From positions 2,377,501 to 2,441,500 of the forward strand of contig NZ_JAMZEB010000002.1 of the NCBI RefSeq assembly GCF_024172165.1: a stretch of 64,000 nt of DNA, in the 5' to 3' direction. The translations under genes and the position numbers were made by a program. This stretch comes from Nonomuraea thailandensis (GTDB taxonomy: Bacteria; Actinomycetota; Actinomycetes; Streptosporangiales; Streptosporangiaceae). The notes beneath the pieces are model-generated. The model was not told where the DNA came from and ran no database searches. It worked only from the letters and a program-made list of their open reading frames with translations. Positions 56,805 through 63,319 of this stretch are shown here, piece after piece (within the stretch, counting starts at the first letter, position 1; each line of letters opens with the position of its first letter).

Positions 56805-58274
56805 ATGACGCCGGGGACGCCGCGGCCAGTGACCGCCGGGATCGACGTGGGCACCACCCACGTCAAGGTGGGCTTCTTCGACGAGCGGGGCGGCTGCGTG
56901 GCCGCCGTCCGCCGGCCCACGCCCCGGAGCCTGCCCGGCCTCGTCGCCGCCGTGACCCAGGGGCTCGGAGAATGCGCTGAGCGGGCCGGGCGGGCGCCCG
57001 CGGCGATCGGGATCGCCGGGATGGCCGAGACCGGCGTGCCGCTCGGCGCGTCAGGGGAGGCGCTCACCCCGCTGCTGTGGTGGAACGACCCCAGGGGCGC
57101 CGCGGAGATCGCGCAGCTGCGCCTGGACCCCACGGCCCTGTACGCGCGGACCGGGCGGTGGGCCGACGCCAAGGCGCCGCTCGCCAAGTGGCTGTGGCTG
57201 CGGAGCCGGGCGCCGGAGGTGCTGCGGGCGATGCGGTGGTGGGCGAGCGTGCCGGACGCGGTGGCGTACGCGCTCACGGGGGTGCCGCGCACGCACGCCA
57301 CGCTGGCGGCGCGCACGCTGGGCTATCACGTCGAGCGCGGTGAGTACGACGCGGACCTGCTCGCCCTGGCGGGGATGAGCGGGGCGCGGCTGCCCGACGT
57401 GCGAGCGGCGGTGGAGCCGGTCGGCGGGGTGGTGGCACGCGTGAGTGGCGTGGCGCCCGGCACGCCGGTGGTGATCGCGGGCCACGATCACGCGGTGGGG
57501 GCCTGGGCCGCGGGGGTGCGGCGGCCGGGGGACGCGGCGGACTCGCTGGGGACGGCCGAGGCGGTGATCATGCCGTCGGCGGAGCCGCCCGATCCCGGCG
57601 CGGGGGTGGCGATGGGAGTGACGGCGGACCCGTCGCTGGACGGGGCCCGTACGGTGCTGGTGGGCGGCCTGGCGACGAGCGGCGCGGTCGTCGACTGGTT
57701 ACTCGGCTTGTTCACCCCCACCCCCTCGGCCGTCGCGGCCACCGGCGGCGCGTCCGGCGGGTACGCGGCGTTGCCCGGGCTGCTGGCGGGGGTGCGGTTG
57801 CCGACCGGGATCGTCGTCGAGCCGTACCTGCGCGGACGCGTGGCCCCCGCGCCCGACCGGGACCGCCGGATGGCGTGGTCCGGGATCGCGGCCGGGCACG
57901 GCGCCGGCGACCTGCTCGCGGCCGCCGTCGAGGGCACCTGCCTGCACACCCGCTGGATCCTCGACGAGCTCACCGCCCTGACCGGCGCCGCCCCCCGCCG
58001 CCTGGCCGTCTTCGGCGGCCAGGTCAGGATCCCGCTCTGGATGCGGGTCAAGGCGGCCGTCTCGCCCGTGCCCGTCGAGGTGGTGCGGGCCGACGACGCC
58101 GTCTGCGCGGGCGCCGCGCTCATCGCCGGGCACGCCGGTGGCTCGCTGGACGACGTGCCCGTGCTGCCCGCGGAGCCGTTGCCGGCCGAGCCCGAGCTCC
58201 AGGACGCCTACCTGCCCCTCTACGACCGATTCCGCACCTCAGCCCGAGCACCGCGACGTCAGGAGCACGCATGA
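56805..58274 (+). CDS. FGGY-family carbohydrate kinase
   Basis: A 489-residue kinase. First ATP loop AGIDVGTTHVKVGFFDERGG near residues 8-27; VIAGHDHAVGAWAAGV near 225; second loop VFGGQVRIPLWMRVKAAV near 403, and AGAALIAGHAGG near 432. The catalytic Asp lies in GHDHAVG. Family members phosphorylate xylulose, ribulose, gluconate, erythritol and others; the GHDHA and LWWNDPR motifs recall gluconate/xylulose-type kinases. Codon 299 is a rare TTA. First gene of an operon with an aldolase and a racemase-like protein; regulated by DeoR. Confidence 0.88.
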   Translation: MTPGTPRPVTAGIDVGTTHVKVGFFDERGGCVAAVRRPTPRSLPGLVAAVTQGLGECAERAGRAPAAIGIAGMAETGVPLGASGEALTPLLWWNDPRGAAEIAQLRLDPTALYARTGRWADAKAPLAKWLWLRSRAPEVLRAMRWWASVPDAVAYALTGVPRTHATLAARTLGYHVERGEYDADLLALAGMSGARLPDVRAAVEPVGGVVARVSGVAPGTPVVIAGHDHAVGAWAAGVRRPGDAADSLGTAEAVIMPSAEPPDPGAGVAMGVTADPSLDGARTVLVGGLATSGAVVDWLLGLFTPTPSAVAATGGASGGYAALPGLLAGVRLPTGIVVEPYLRGRVAPAPDRDRRMAWSGIAAGHGAGDLLAAAVEGTCLHTRWILDELTALTGAAPRRLAVFGGQVRIPLWMRVKAAVSPVPVEVVRADDAVCAGAALIAGHAGGSLDDVPVLPAEPLPAEPELQDAYLPLYDRFRTSARAPRRQEHA

Positions 58275-59161
58275 CCACCCAGCAGACCACCACCCCGACG
58301 CTCGACCTCCTGGCCCGCCCGTCCGGCGGGTTCGCGATGGTCGCGATGGACCAGCGGGAGAGCCTCAGGCAGATGTTCACGGCGGCGCTCGGGGAGCGGG
58401 TGGGGGACGACCGGCTGACGTCGTTCAAGCTCGCGGTGGCGCGGGAGGCGGGGCCGTACGCGTCCGGGTTCCTCATCGACCAGGACTACGGGTTCGGGCA
58501 GGTGGCCGCCGGGCGGATGGTGCCGGGCGGGCTGATCGTCGCCGTGGACAGCCTGGAACAGGAGCCCGACGGGCCCGTGGAGGACACCGGGATCGACGAG
58601 CGGGTCGACCTCGCCGCCGCCCGTGAGGCCGGGGCCGTGGCGGCCAAGCTGCTCCTGATCTGGCGGGACGACGAGCGGCGGGGGCGGCGGCTGGAGATCG
58701 CCGCCGAGTTCGTACGGCGGTGCGCGGACGCCGGGCTGCTGTCCGTCCTCGAAGGCGTCGCCAAGCCGGCCGCCGGCGCCACCGCGTTCGACGGGCCCGC
58801 CGCCATCCGGGAGGCGGCCAGGGAGCTGGCCGGGCTGCGGCCGAGCCTGTACAAGGCGCAGGTGCCGCTGGGCGGGGCGGCGCCGGAGGAGCGGCTGGCC
58901 GAGGAGTGCGGGCGGCTCGACGCGATGATCCCCGTCCCGTGGGTCGTGCTCTCCCAGGGCGTCGAGCGCGACGACTTCCCCGCCGCCGTACGGGCCGCCT
59001 GCCGGGCCGGGGCGTCCGGCATGCTGGCCGGGCGGGCCATCTGGAGTGACGTGGTCGGCGCCGAGGACGTGGCCGCCGGGCTTCGCGCCCGCTCCGTGCC
59101 CCGCCTGCAGCGGCTGGCGGCGATCGTGGACGAGCACGCCCGCCCCTGGACCACCCGATGA
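58271..59161 (+). CDS. LacD/YihT-like sugar-phosphate aldolase
   Basis: A 296-residue aldolase of the DeoC/LacD family. ARPSGGFAMVAMDQRESLRQ at the start is shared by tagatose-bisphosphate (LacD) and sulfofructose-phosphate (YihT) aldolases; the Schiff-base Lys is probably in PSLYKAQVPLGG near 195; PWVVLSQGVERDDFP near 222 binds the second phosphate. It overlaps the kinase stop by 4 nt. It would split the sugar phosphate made by the kinase into triose or smaller units. Specificity unknown; no sulfosugar importer is nearby. Confidence 0.82.
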   Translation: MTTQQTTTPTLDLLARPSGGFAMVAMDQRESLRQMFTAALGERVGDDRLTSFKLAVAREAGPYASGFLIDQDYGFGQVAAGRMVPGGLIVAVDSLEQEPDGPVEDTGIDERVDLAAAREAGAVAAKLLLIWRDDERRGRRLEIAAEFVRRCADAGLLSVLEGVAKPAAGATAFDGPAAIREAARELAGLRPSLYKAQVPLGGAAPEERLAEECGRLDAMIPVPWVVLSQGVERDDFPAAVRAACRAGASGMLAGRAIWSDVVGAEDVAAGLRARSVPRLQRLAAIVDEHARPWTTR

Positions 59162-59256
59162 GCCGCCCCGAGCCTGGTTCGGAGCGTCCGGTGAGCCGCC
59201 CCGAGCCTGGTTCGGAGCGTCCGGTGAGCCGCCCCGAGGAGAGCGCGGAGCAACCG
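59158..59256 (+). repeat. 33-bp repeat, three copies, over the racemase start
   Basis: Units 59158-59190, 59191-59223 and 59224-59256 encode MSRPEPGSERP, VSRPEPGSERP and VSRPEESAEQP. Each begins with a possible start (ATG, GTG, GTG); the second and third are preceded by CGGAG at 6-7 bp. Confidence 0.93.
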
Positions 59257-59910
59257 GCGGGGCGCGTCGGTGTGACGATCGCGATGTTGCACACCGTGCC
59301 CGCGCTCGCCGCCCCCCTCACCGAGCTGGCCGCCGAGGCTCGCCCGGGCGCCCGCATCCTGCACTTCGTGGACGAGAGCCTGCTCCAGGACACCATCGCC
59401 GCCGGCGACCCGCCGCCGCACGTGCTGCGCCGGCTGGTGGCGTACGCGGCCTACGCCGAGGAGTCCGGCGCGGGCACGCTGCTGGTGACCTGCTCGTCCA
59501 TCGGCGAGGCGGCCGAGCGGGCGCGCCCCTTCGCCGCGCTGCCGATCCTGCGGATCGACGAGCCGATGGCCGAGCAGGCCGTACGGGAGGGCGCCCGGAT
59601 CGGCGTGCTGGCCACCCTCGCCACCACCCTCGGCCCCACCACCCGGGCGGTCCGGCGGGCGGCGGCGCGGCGCGGGGCGGAACGGGAGGTCGTGCCCCGG
59701 CTGTGCGAGGGGGCGTTCGAGGCGCTGCGGGCCGGCGACGCCGCCCGGCACGACACGCTGGTCCTCGACGGGTTCCGGGAGCTGGCGGCGAAGGTGGACG
59801 TGGTGGTGCTGGCCCAGGCGTCGATGGCGCGGATCGTGGGGGAGGCGGGCGGCGGCGTCCCGGTGCTGTCGTCGCCGCGCTCAGGAGTGGCCCAGCTCGC
59901 CCACGTCTGA
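59158..59910 (+). CDS. Asp/Glu/hydantoin racemase-family protein
   Basis: A 250-residue protein with the Asp/Glu racemase fold after a repetitive N-terminus. Catalytic Cys is in LLVTCSSIGEAAERA near 110; the second active-site Cys position near LCEGAFEALRAG (about 183) is also present; FVDESLLQDT near 69 is typical of the family branch next to sugar kinases. ATG 59158 overlaps the aldolase stop; GTG 59191 and GTG 59224 are better supported by GGAG and would trim 11 or 22 residues. The true fold begins near residue 37. Its job in a sugar pathway is unknown; epimerase or isomerase action is an inference. Confidence 0.75.
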   Translation: MSRPEPGSERPVSRPEPGSERPVSRPEESAEQPAGRVGVTIAMLHTVPALAAPLTELAAEARPGARILHFVDESLLQDTIAAGDPPPHVLRRLVAYAAYAEESGAGTLLVTCSSIGEAAERARPFAALPILRIDEPMAEQAVREGARIGVLATLATTLGPTTRAVRRAAARRGAEREVVPRLCEGAFEALRAGDAARHDTLVLDGFRELAAKVDVVVLAQASMARIVGEAGGGVPVLSSPRSGVAQLAHV

Positions 59911-59940
59911 GCACCATCCGCCGGCCCGCTCACCACCGCC

Positions 59941-60047
59941 ACCCGCCAGTGCCGCTCCAGCCCTCGGCAGCCACCCACGCACCCGCCAGTGCCGCTCCAG
60001 CCGCCGGCAGCCACCTACGCCACCTACGCCACCTACGCCACCTACGC
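59941..60047. repeat. Tandem repeats filling a convergent gap (40 bp x2, 9 bp x4)
   Basis: ACCCGCCAGTGCCGCTCCAG begins two 40-bp units (59941-59980 and 59981-60020) with three differences. The last 9 bp of the second unit, CACCTACGC, is then repeated to give four copies (60012-60047). The stop codon of the membrane protein gene (60042-60044) lies in the last copy. Confidence 0.93.
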
Positions 60048-60521
60048 CGTGGGCGCGGCACCGGCGCCGAGCCGCCTTGCCGGACGCGTCGCCACCAGGT
60101 ACGACCGCGACATCTCCACGGTCACGGCGATCGCCACGAGGCCGAGCACCCCGTGGTACCACTGCCACCCCACCCCGATGCCGACGAACCCGTCCAGGAC
60201 CATGATCCCGCCCCCGCCCAGCACGGCCAGCGTCATCCCTCCCAGCACGACCAGCATCAGCGTTCTGGGCAGCAGCCGCCCGAGCGACGTGACGGTGGCC
60301 AGCGCGACGCACGCGCCCAGCACCCCGGACGCGCTCGCGAGCCACTGGGCGAGCGCCGGATCGAGAAAGTACCCCGCGGCCTCGGAGGCCGGCACGGGCG
60401 GCCCGCCGGGGAACCCGAGCCGGGCCTGAAGGGCGAAGGCCGCCTTCCCCACGGCGTACCCGAGCAGCAGCAGCGCCATCGCGTACGCCGGCCAGCGCCG
60501 CGGACGAACGAAATCAACCAT
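60042..60521 (-). CDS. Four-helix membrane protein of unknown function
   Basis: A 159-residue membrane protein with four predicted helices (about 12-28, 48-68, 78-103 and 118-138) and a basic end. GWQWYHGVLG near 119 and LLLGYAVGKAAFALQARLG near 18 give a DUF3995-like impression only. No enzyme motif. Its stop lies in a 9-bp tandem repeat. Divergent from the LLM oxidoreductase gene. Confidence 0.65.
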   Translation of the reverse strand: MVDFVRPRRWPAYAMALLLLGYAVGKAAFALQARLGFPGGPPVPASEAAGYFLDPALAQWLASASGVLGACVALATVTSLGRLLPRTLMLVVLGGMTLAVLGGGGIMVLDGFVGIGVGWQWYHGVLGLVAIAVTVEMSRSYLVATRPARRLGAGAAPTA

Positions 60522-60566
60522 GGCCCCGACCGTAGAACCGGCCGGCCCGCCGGCACTCCCGTGCGC

Positions 60567-60600
60567 GGGGGATACGCCTCCCCCGCACGGGGGAGACCCC
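60567..60600. other. Imperfect hairpin between divergent genes
   Basis: CCCGTGCGCGGGGGA and TCCCCCGCACGGG pair around TACGCC, with a 2-bp bulge. It sits between two divergent starts, so it is more likely an operator or mRNA-leader stem than a terminator. Confidence 0.35.
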
Positions 60601-60743
60601 CGAACCCCGAGGCGAGCCACCGGCCTGACACCGCCGGCCGGGCAGGCACGCGTTTGCGATCCCCGTCTCCCGCTTCTGCACAGGAGATCTTCATGGATAG
60701 GGTTGGGCCGTCACCTCGTGTGCCGGCGGTGGGAGAGGCTGTC

Positions 60744-61607
60744 ATGGATCTTTCCGGTGTGGGCGTGTGGAGTCACCACCTGCGTTACGGCGACCAGGGC
60801 GAAGCCGCCGACGCGGCCGCGGAGCTCGACGAGCTGGGGTTCAGCGCCCTGTGGTTCCCGGACGGCGGAGGGCCGGTCTTCGACACCGTCGGCAACCTGC
60901 TGACGGCCACCCGCGAGATCGTCGTGGCCACCGGCATCCTCAACCTCTGGATGCACGACCCCGCCGGCGTCGCCGCCTCCTTCGCGTCGCTGTCGGCGGC
61001 GCACGACGGCCGCTTCCTGATGGGCATCGGCGTGAGCCACGCCATCGCCGTCAACAACGAGCAGGAGCCGGGCCGCTATCGCAAGCCGCTGGCGGCGATG
61101 ACGGCCTTCCTCGACGAGCTCGACCGGGCGGACCAGCCGGTGCCCACCGGCAGCCGGGTGCTGGCCGCGCTGGGCCCGAAGATGCTGGACATGGCCGCCA
61201 AGCGGGCGCGTGGCGCGCACCCCTACCTCGGCACCACCGAGCACACCCGCCTCGCCCGGGAGGCACTGGGGGAGGGGCCGCTCCTGCTCCCCGAGCAGAC
61301 GGTGATCCTGTGCACGGGCAGGGAGGAGGCGCGCGCGATCGGCGACGGCTGGCTGCGGCGCTACCTCGCCCTGCCGAACTACGCCAACAACCTGCTGCGT
61401 CTCGGCTACTCGCCCGAGGAGCTGGCCTCGGTGAGCGACCGGCTGTTCGACGACGTGTTCGCATGGGGGGATGAGGAGGCGATCCTGCGGCGGCTGGACG
61501 AGCACCGCGCCGCCGGGGCCGATCACGTGTGCGTGCAGGTGGTCACGGCCGATGCCGGCGTCTTCCCGCGCAAGGAGTGGCGCGCCCTCGCCGCCGCGCT
61601 GCGCTGA
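60744..61607 (+). CDS. F420-dependent LLM-class oxidoreductase (TIGR03620-like)
   Basis: A 287-residue luciferase-like monooxygenase-fold protein: GVGVWSHHLRYGDQGEAADA at the start, ELDELGFSALWFPDGGG near 26, TREIVVATGILNLWMHDP near 52, and DGRFLMGIGVSHA near 88. LLM proteins of this branch use coenzyme F420, common in actinomycetes. ATG 60744 has GGGAGAGG; ATG 60693, also with AGGAGA, is in frame and would add 17 residues. Substrate unknown. Closed by a perfect terminator. Confidence 0.85.
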   Translation: MDLSGVGVWSHHLRYGDQGEAADAAAELDELGFSALWFPDGGGPVFDTVGNLLTATREIVVATGILNLWMHDPAGVAASFASLSAAHDGRFLMGIGVSHAIAVNNEQEPGRYRKPLAAMTAFLDELDRADQPVPTGSRVLAALGPKMLDMAAKRARGAHPYLGTTEHTRLAREALGEGPLLLPEQTVILCTGREEARAIGDGWLRRYLALPNYANNLLRLGYSPEELASVSDRLFDDVFAWGDEEAILRRLDEHRAAGADHVCVQVVTADAGVFPRKEWRALAAALR

Positions 61608-61616
61608 CCAGCGGAT

Positions 61617-61649
61617 CGCCCGGAGCGCGGGTCTCCCGCGCTCCGGGCG
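61617..61649. terminator. Perfect 15-bp stem terminator
   Basis: CGCCCGGAGCGCGGG (61617-61631) and CCCGCGCTCCGGGCG (61635-61649) with a TCT loop, 9 bp past the LLM stop. It can also serve the convergent MDR gene. Confidence 0.85.
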
Positions 61650-61808
61650 AGTGCCCGTTCAGCCGTCGGCACACGTGGACGGACGAGGGCGAGCACTCTG
61701 CTGAGAAGCTTGCTCATCGCTGCTTGCCTTCCGGGGCGGTTGCCGCCGCGCTCGTCTTCGACGCCGCGTACCCGGGCTGCCGGAGCAGGACGGTGATCGG
61801 CGGGCCGG

Positions 61809-62960
61809 TCAGCCGGTGCGCAGGACGATCCGGCCCTTGGCGGTGCCCGCCGCCTGGCGCCGCCACGCGTCCGCCGCCTCCGCCAGCGGCATCACCTCGT
61901 GCTCCACCCGCAGCCGCCCGGCCGCCGACTGCTGCGCGACGTACGTGATGGCCGCCGCCCGCTGCTCCCTCGTGAGTTCGTTGTTGGTGTAGCCCAGGAG
62001 GCGCAGGGAGCGGCTGCGCAGGGTGGCGGAGTCGAGCGGGCAGGTCTCCGAAGCCGAGCCGCCGAGGTTGACCAGGCGCCCGCCGTTGCGCAGGGTGCGC
62101 GCCGCAGCGGCGGCGGGGACGCCGAAGAGGGGGTCTAGCACCAGGTCCACGGGCCCGTCGCAGGCGGCGGCGAGGCGGCGCGCGAGCTCCTCCACCTCAC
62201 GGGCGACGGCTTCCGGGGTGGCTCGCGGATCTGCGGTGACGGCTTGCGGGCTGACTGGCGGGTCGTCGGCGCTCGTCACGGGGCCCAGCGGGACCACGGC
62301 GTCGGCGCCCGCCCATCGGGCGCGCTGCCTTCCGCGCTCGGAGCGCGCCGCCGCCACCACCCGCCGCGCCCCCGCGAGGCGGGCGAGCTGGATGGCGGCC
62401 TGTCCCACCACACCGCCTCCGCCCAGCACCAGCACCTGCTCACCCCGCGCCAGCTCACCCCGCCACGTCAGCGCCAGGTACGCGGCCACCGCCGACAGCC
62501 CGAGCGCCGCCATGGCGTACGGGTCGGCGCCGGCGGGCAGATCGACCAGGTCCTCGGCCCGTACCAGGGCCAGCTCCGCCATGCTCCCGTCGCCCGCCGC
62601 CATCCCCGCCGCCGTCGGGAACCACACCAGCCGCCCGTCCACCGAGCCCACCCCCTGCACACCCGGCACGTACGGCAACGCGGGCGTGCCGAAGTACGAC
62701 GTCCCGCTCGCGCACAGCAGGTCCAGCGGCGTGATCGGAGCGGCGAGGACCCGCACGAGCTCCTGACCGGCGCCGGGCACGGGCGAGGAGCCATCGGCCA
62801 CGACGGGAGGCCGCCCGCAGTTCTCGATCCGGGCGGCGACCATCACCGGCGAGGTGGGCGAGGCCGGGTCGGGCCCTGGGCCGGGAGGCCGGTCGGCAGC
62901 CGCGCCGGTGGACAGGCCGGCCGGCCGAGAGCCGGACTGGTCGGCGGGGTGGTCGGTCAT
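61809..62960 (-). CDS. Zinc-free MDR-family oxidoreductase (quinone-oxidoreductase-like)
   Basis: A 383-residue medium-chain dehydrogenase. GroES-like part about 40-150 with YVPGVQGVGSVDGR near 106; Rossmann NADPH loop LVLGGGGVVGQAAIQLARLA near 175; LVLDPLFGVPAAAAARTLRN near 266. Catalytic and structural zinc ligands are missing, as in quinone oxidoreductases. ATG 62960 overlaps the LigA stop (ATGA); the first 39 Pro/Gly-rich residues are unusual and ATG 62843 matches the family start. Downstream member of the LigBA operon, so it may reduce the ring-cleavage product or another aromatic intermediate. Confidence 0.8.
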   Translation of the reverse strand: MTDHPADQSGSRPAGLSTGAAADRPPGPGPDPASPTSPVMVAARIENCGRPPVVADGSSPVPGAGQELVRVLAAPITPLDLLCASGTSYFGTPALPYVPGVQGVGSVDGRLVWFPTAAGMAAGDGSMAELALVRAEDLVDLPAGADPYAMAALGLSAVAAYLALTWRGELARGEQVLVLGGGGVVGQAAIQLARLAGARRVVAAARSERGRQRARWAGADAVVPLGPVTSADDPPVSPQAVTADPRATPEAVAREVEELARRLAAACDGPVDLVLDPLFGVPAAAAARTLRNGGRLVNLGGSASETCPLDSATLRSRSLRLLGYTNNELTREQRAAAITYVAQQSAAGRLRVEHEVMPLAEAADAWRRQAAGTAKGRIVLRTG

Positions 62961-63319
62961 CAGGTCGCGATGTCCGGATACGGCAGCCGCACATGCGCCA
63001 GCCGCCGCGCATACTCCGTCTGGAACCCGAGCGGCGGGTGATCCCGCTCGAACATGGCGATGAACAACGTCAACGTCAGAAACGGATGCGCCCCCAGCTC
63101 GAACAGCCGCGGATGGTCATGCGAGACCAGCGCCTCCCGCTCGACGTCGTCGAACCCCAGCCACGTGGACGACTCCCCTTCGTGACACCCCAGGATCCGG
63201 TTCGCGTACGTGGCCTCCCACCACTCCACCGTGGCCCGGGGCTCGGCGCGGTAGCGCTCCACCAGCTCGGGATCGCGGTCGACGGTGAAGAGGAACTTGT
63301 TCAGCAGGTACTTGCTCAC
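62960..63319 (-). CDS. Extradiol dioxygenase LigA-type small subunit
   Basis: A 119-residue helical protein of the LigA family (protocatechuate 4,5-dioxygenase alpha type): YLLNKFLFTVDRDPELVERY at the start, and the conserved DHPRLFELGAHPFLTL near 66. It covers the active site of the LigB-type subunit. Start overlaps LigB by 4 nt and the stop overlaps the MDR gene by 1 base, so all three are coupled. Confidence 0.88.
   Translation of the reverse strand: MSKYLLNKFLFTVDRDPELVERYRAEPRATVEWWEATYANRILGCHEGESSTWLGFDDVEREALVSHDHPRLFELGAHPFLTLTLFIAMFERDHPPLGFQTEYARRLAHVRLPYPDIAT

Noticed and set aside
58271..59161. Sulfoquinovose-pathway assignment from YihT-like aldolase
   Set aside because: The kinase is FGGY rather than PfkB-type, and no sulfosugar importer, isomerase or sulfolactaldehyde enzyme is nearby.
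60012..60047. 9-bp repeats as a CRISPR-like array
   Set aside because: Head-to-tail units without spacers and no cas genes; it is a simple tandem repeat.
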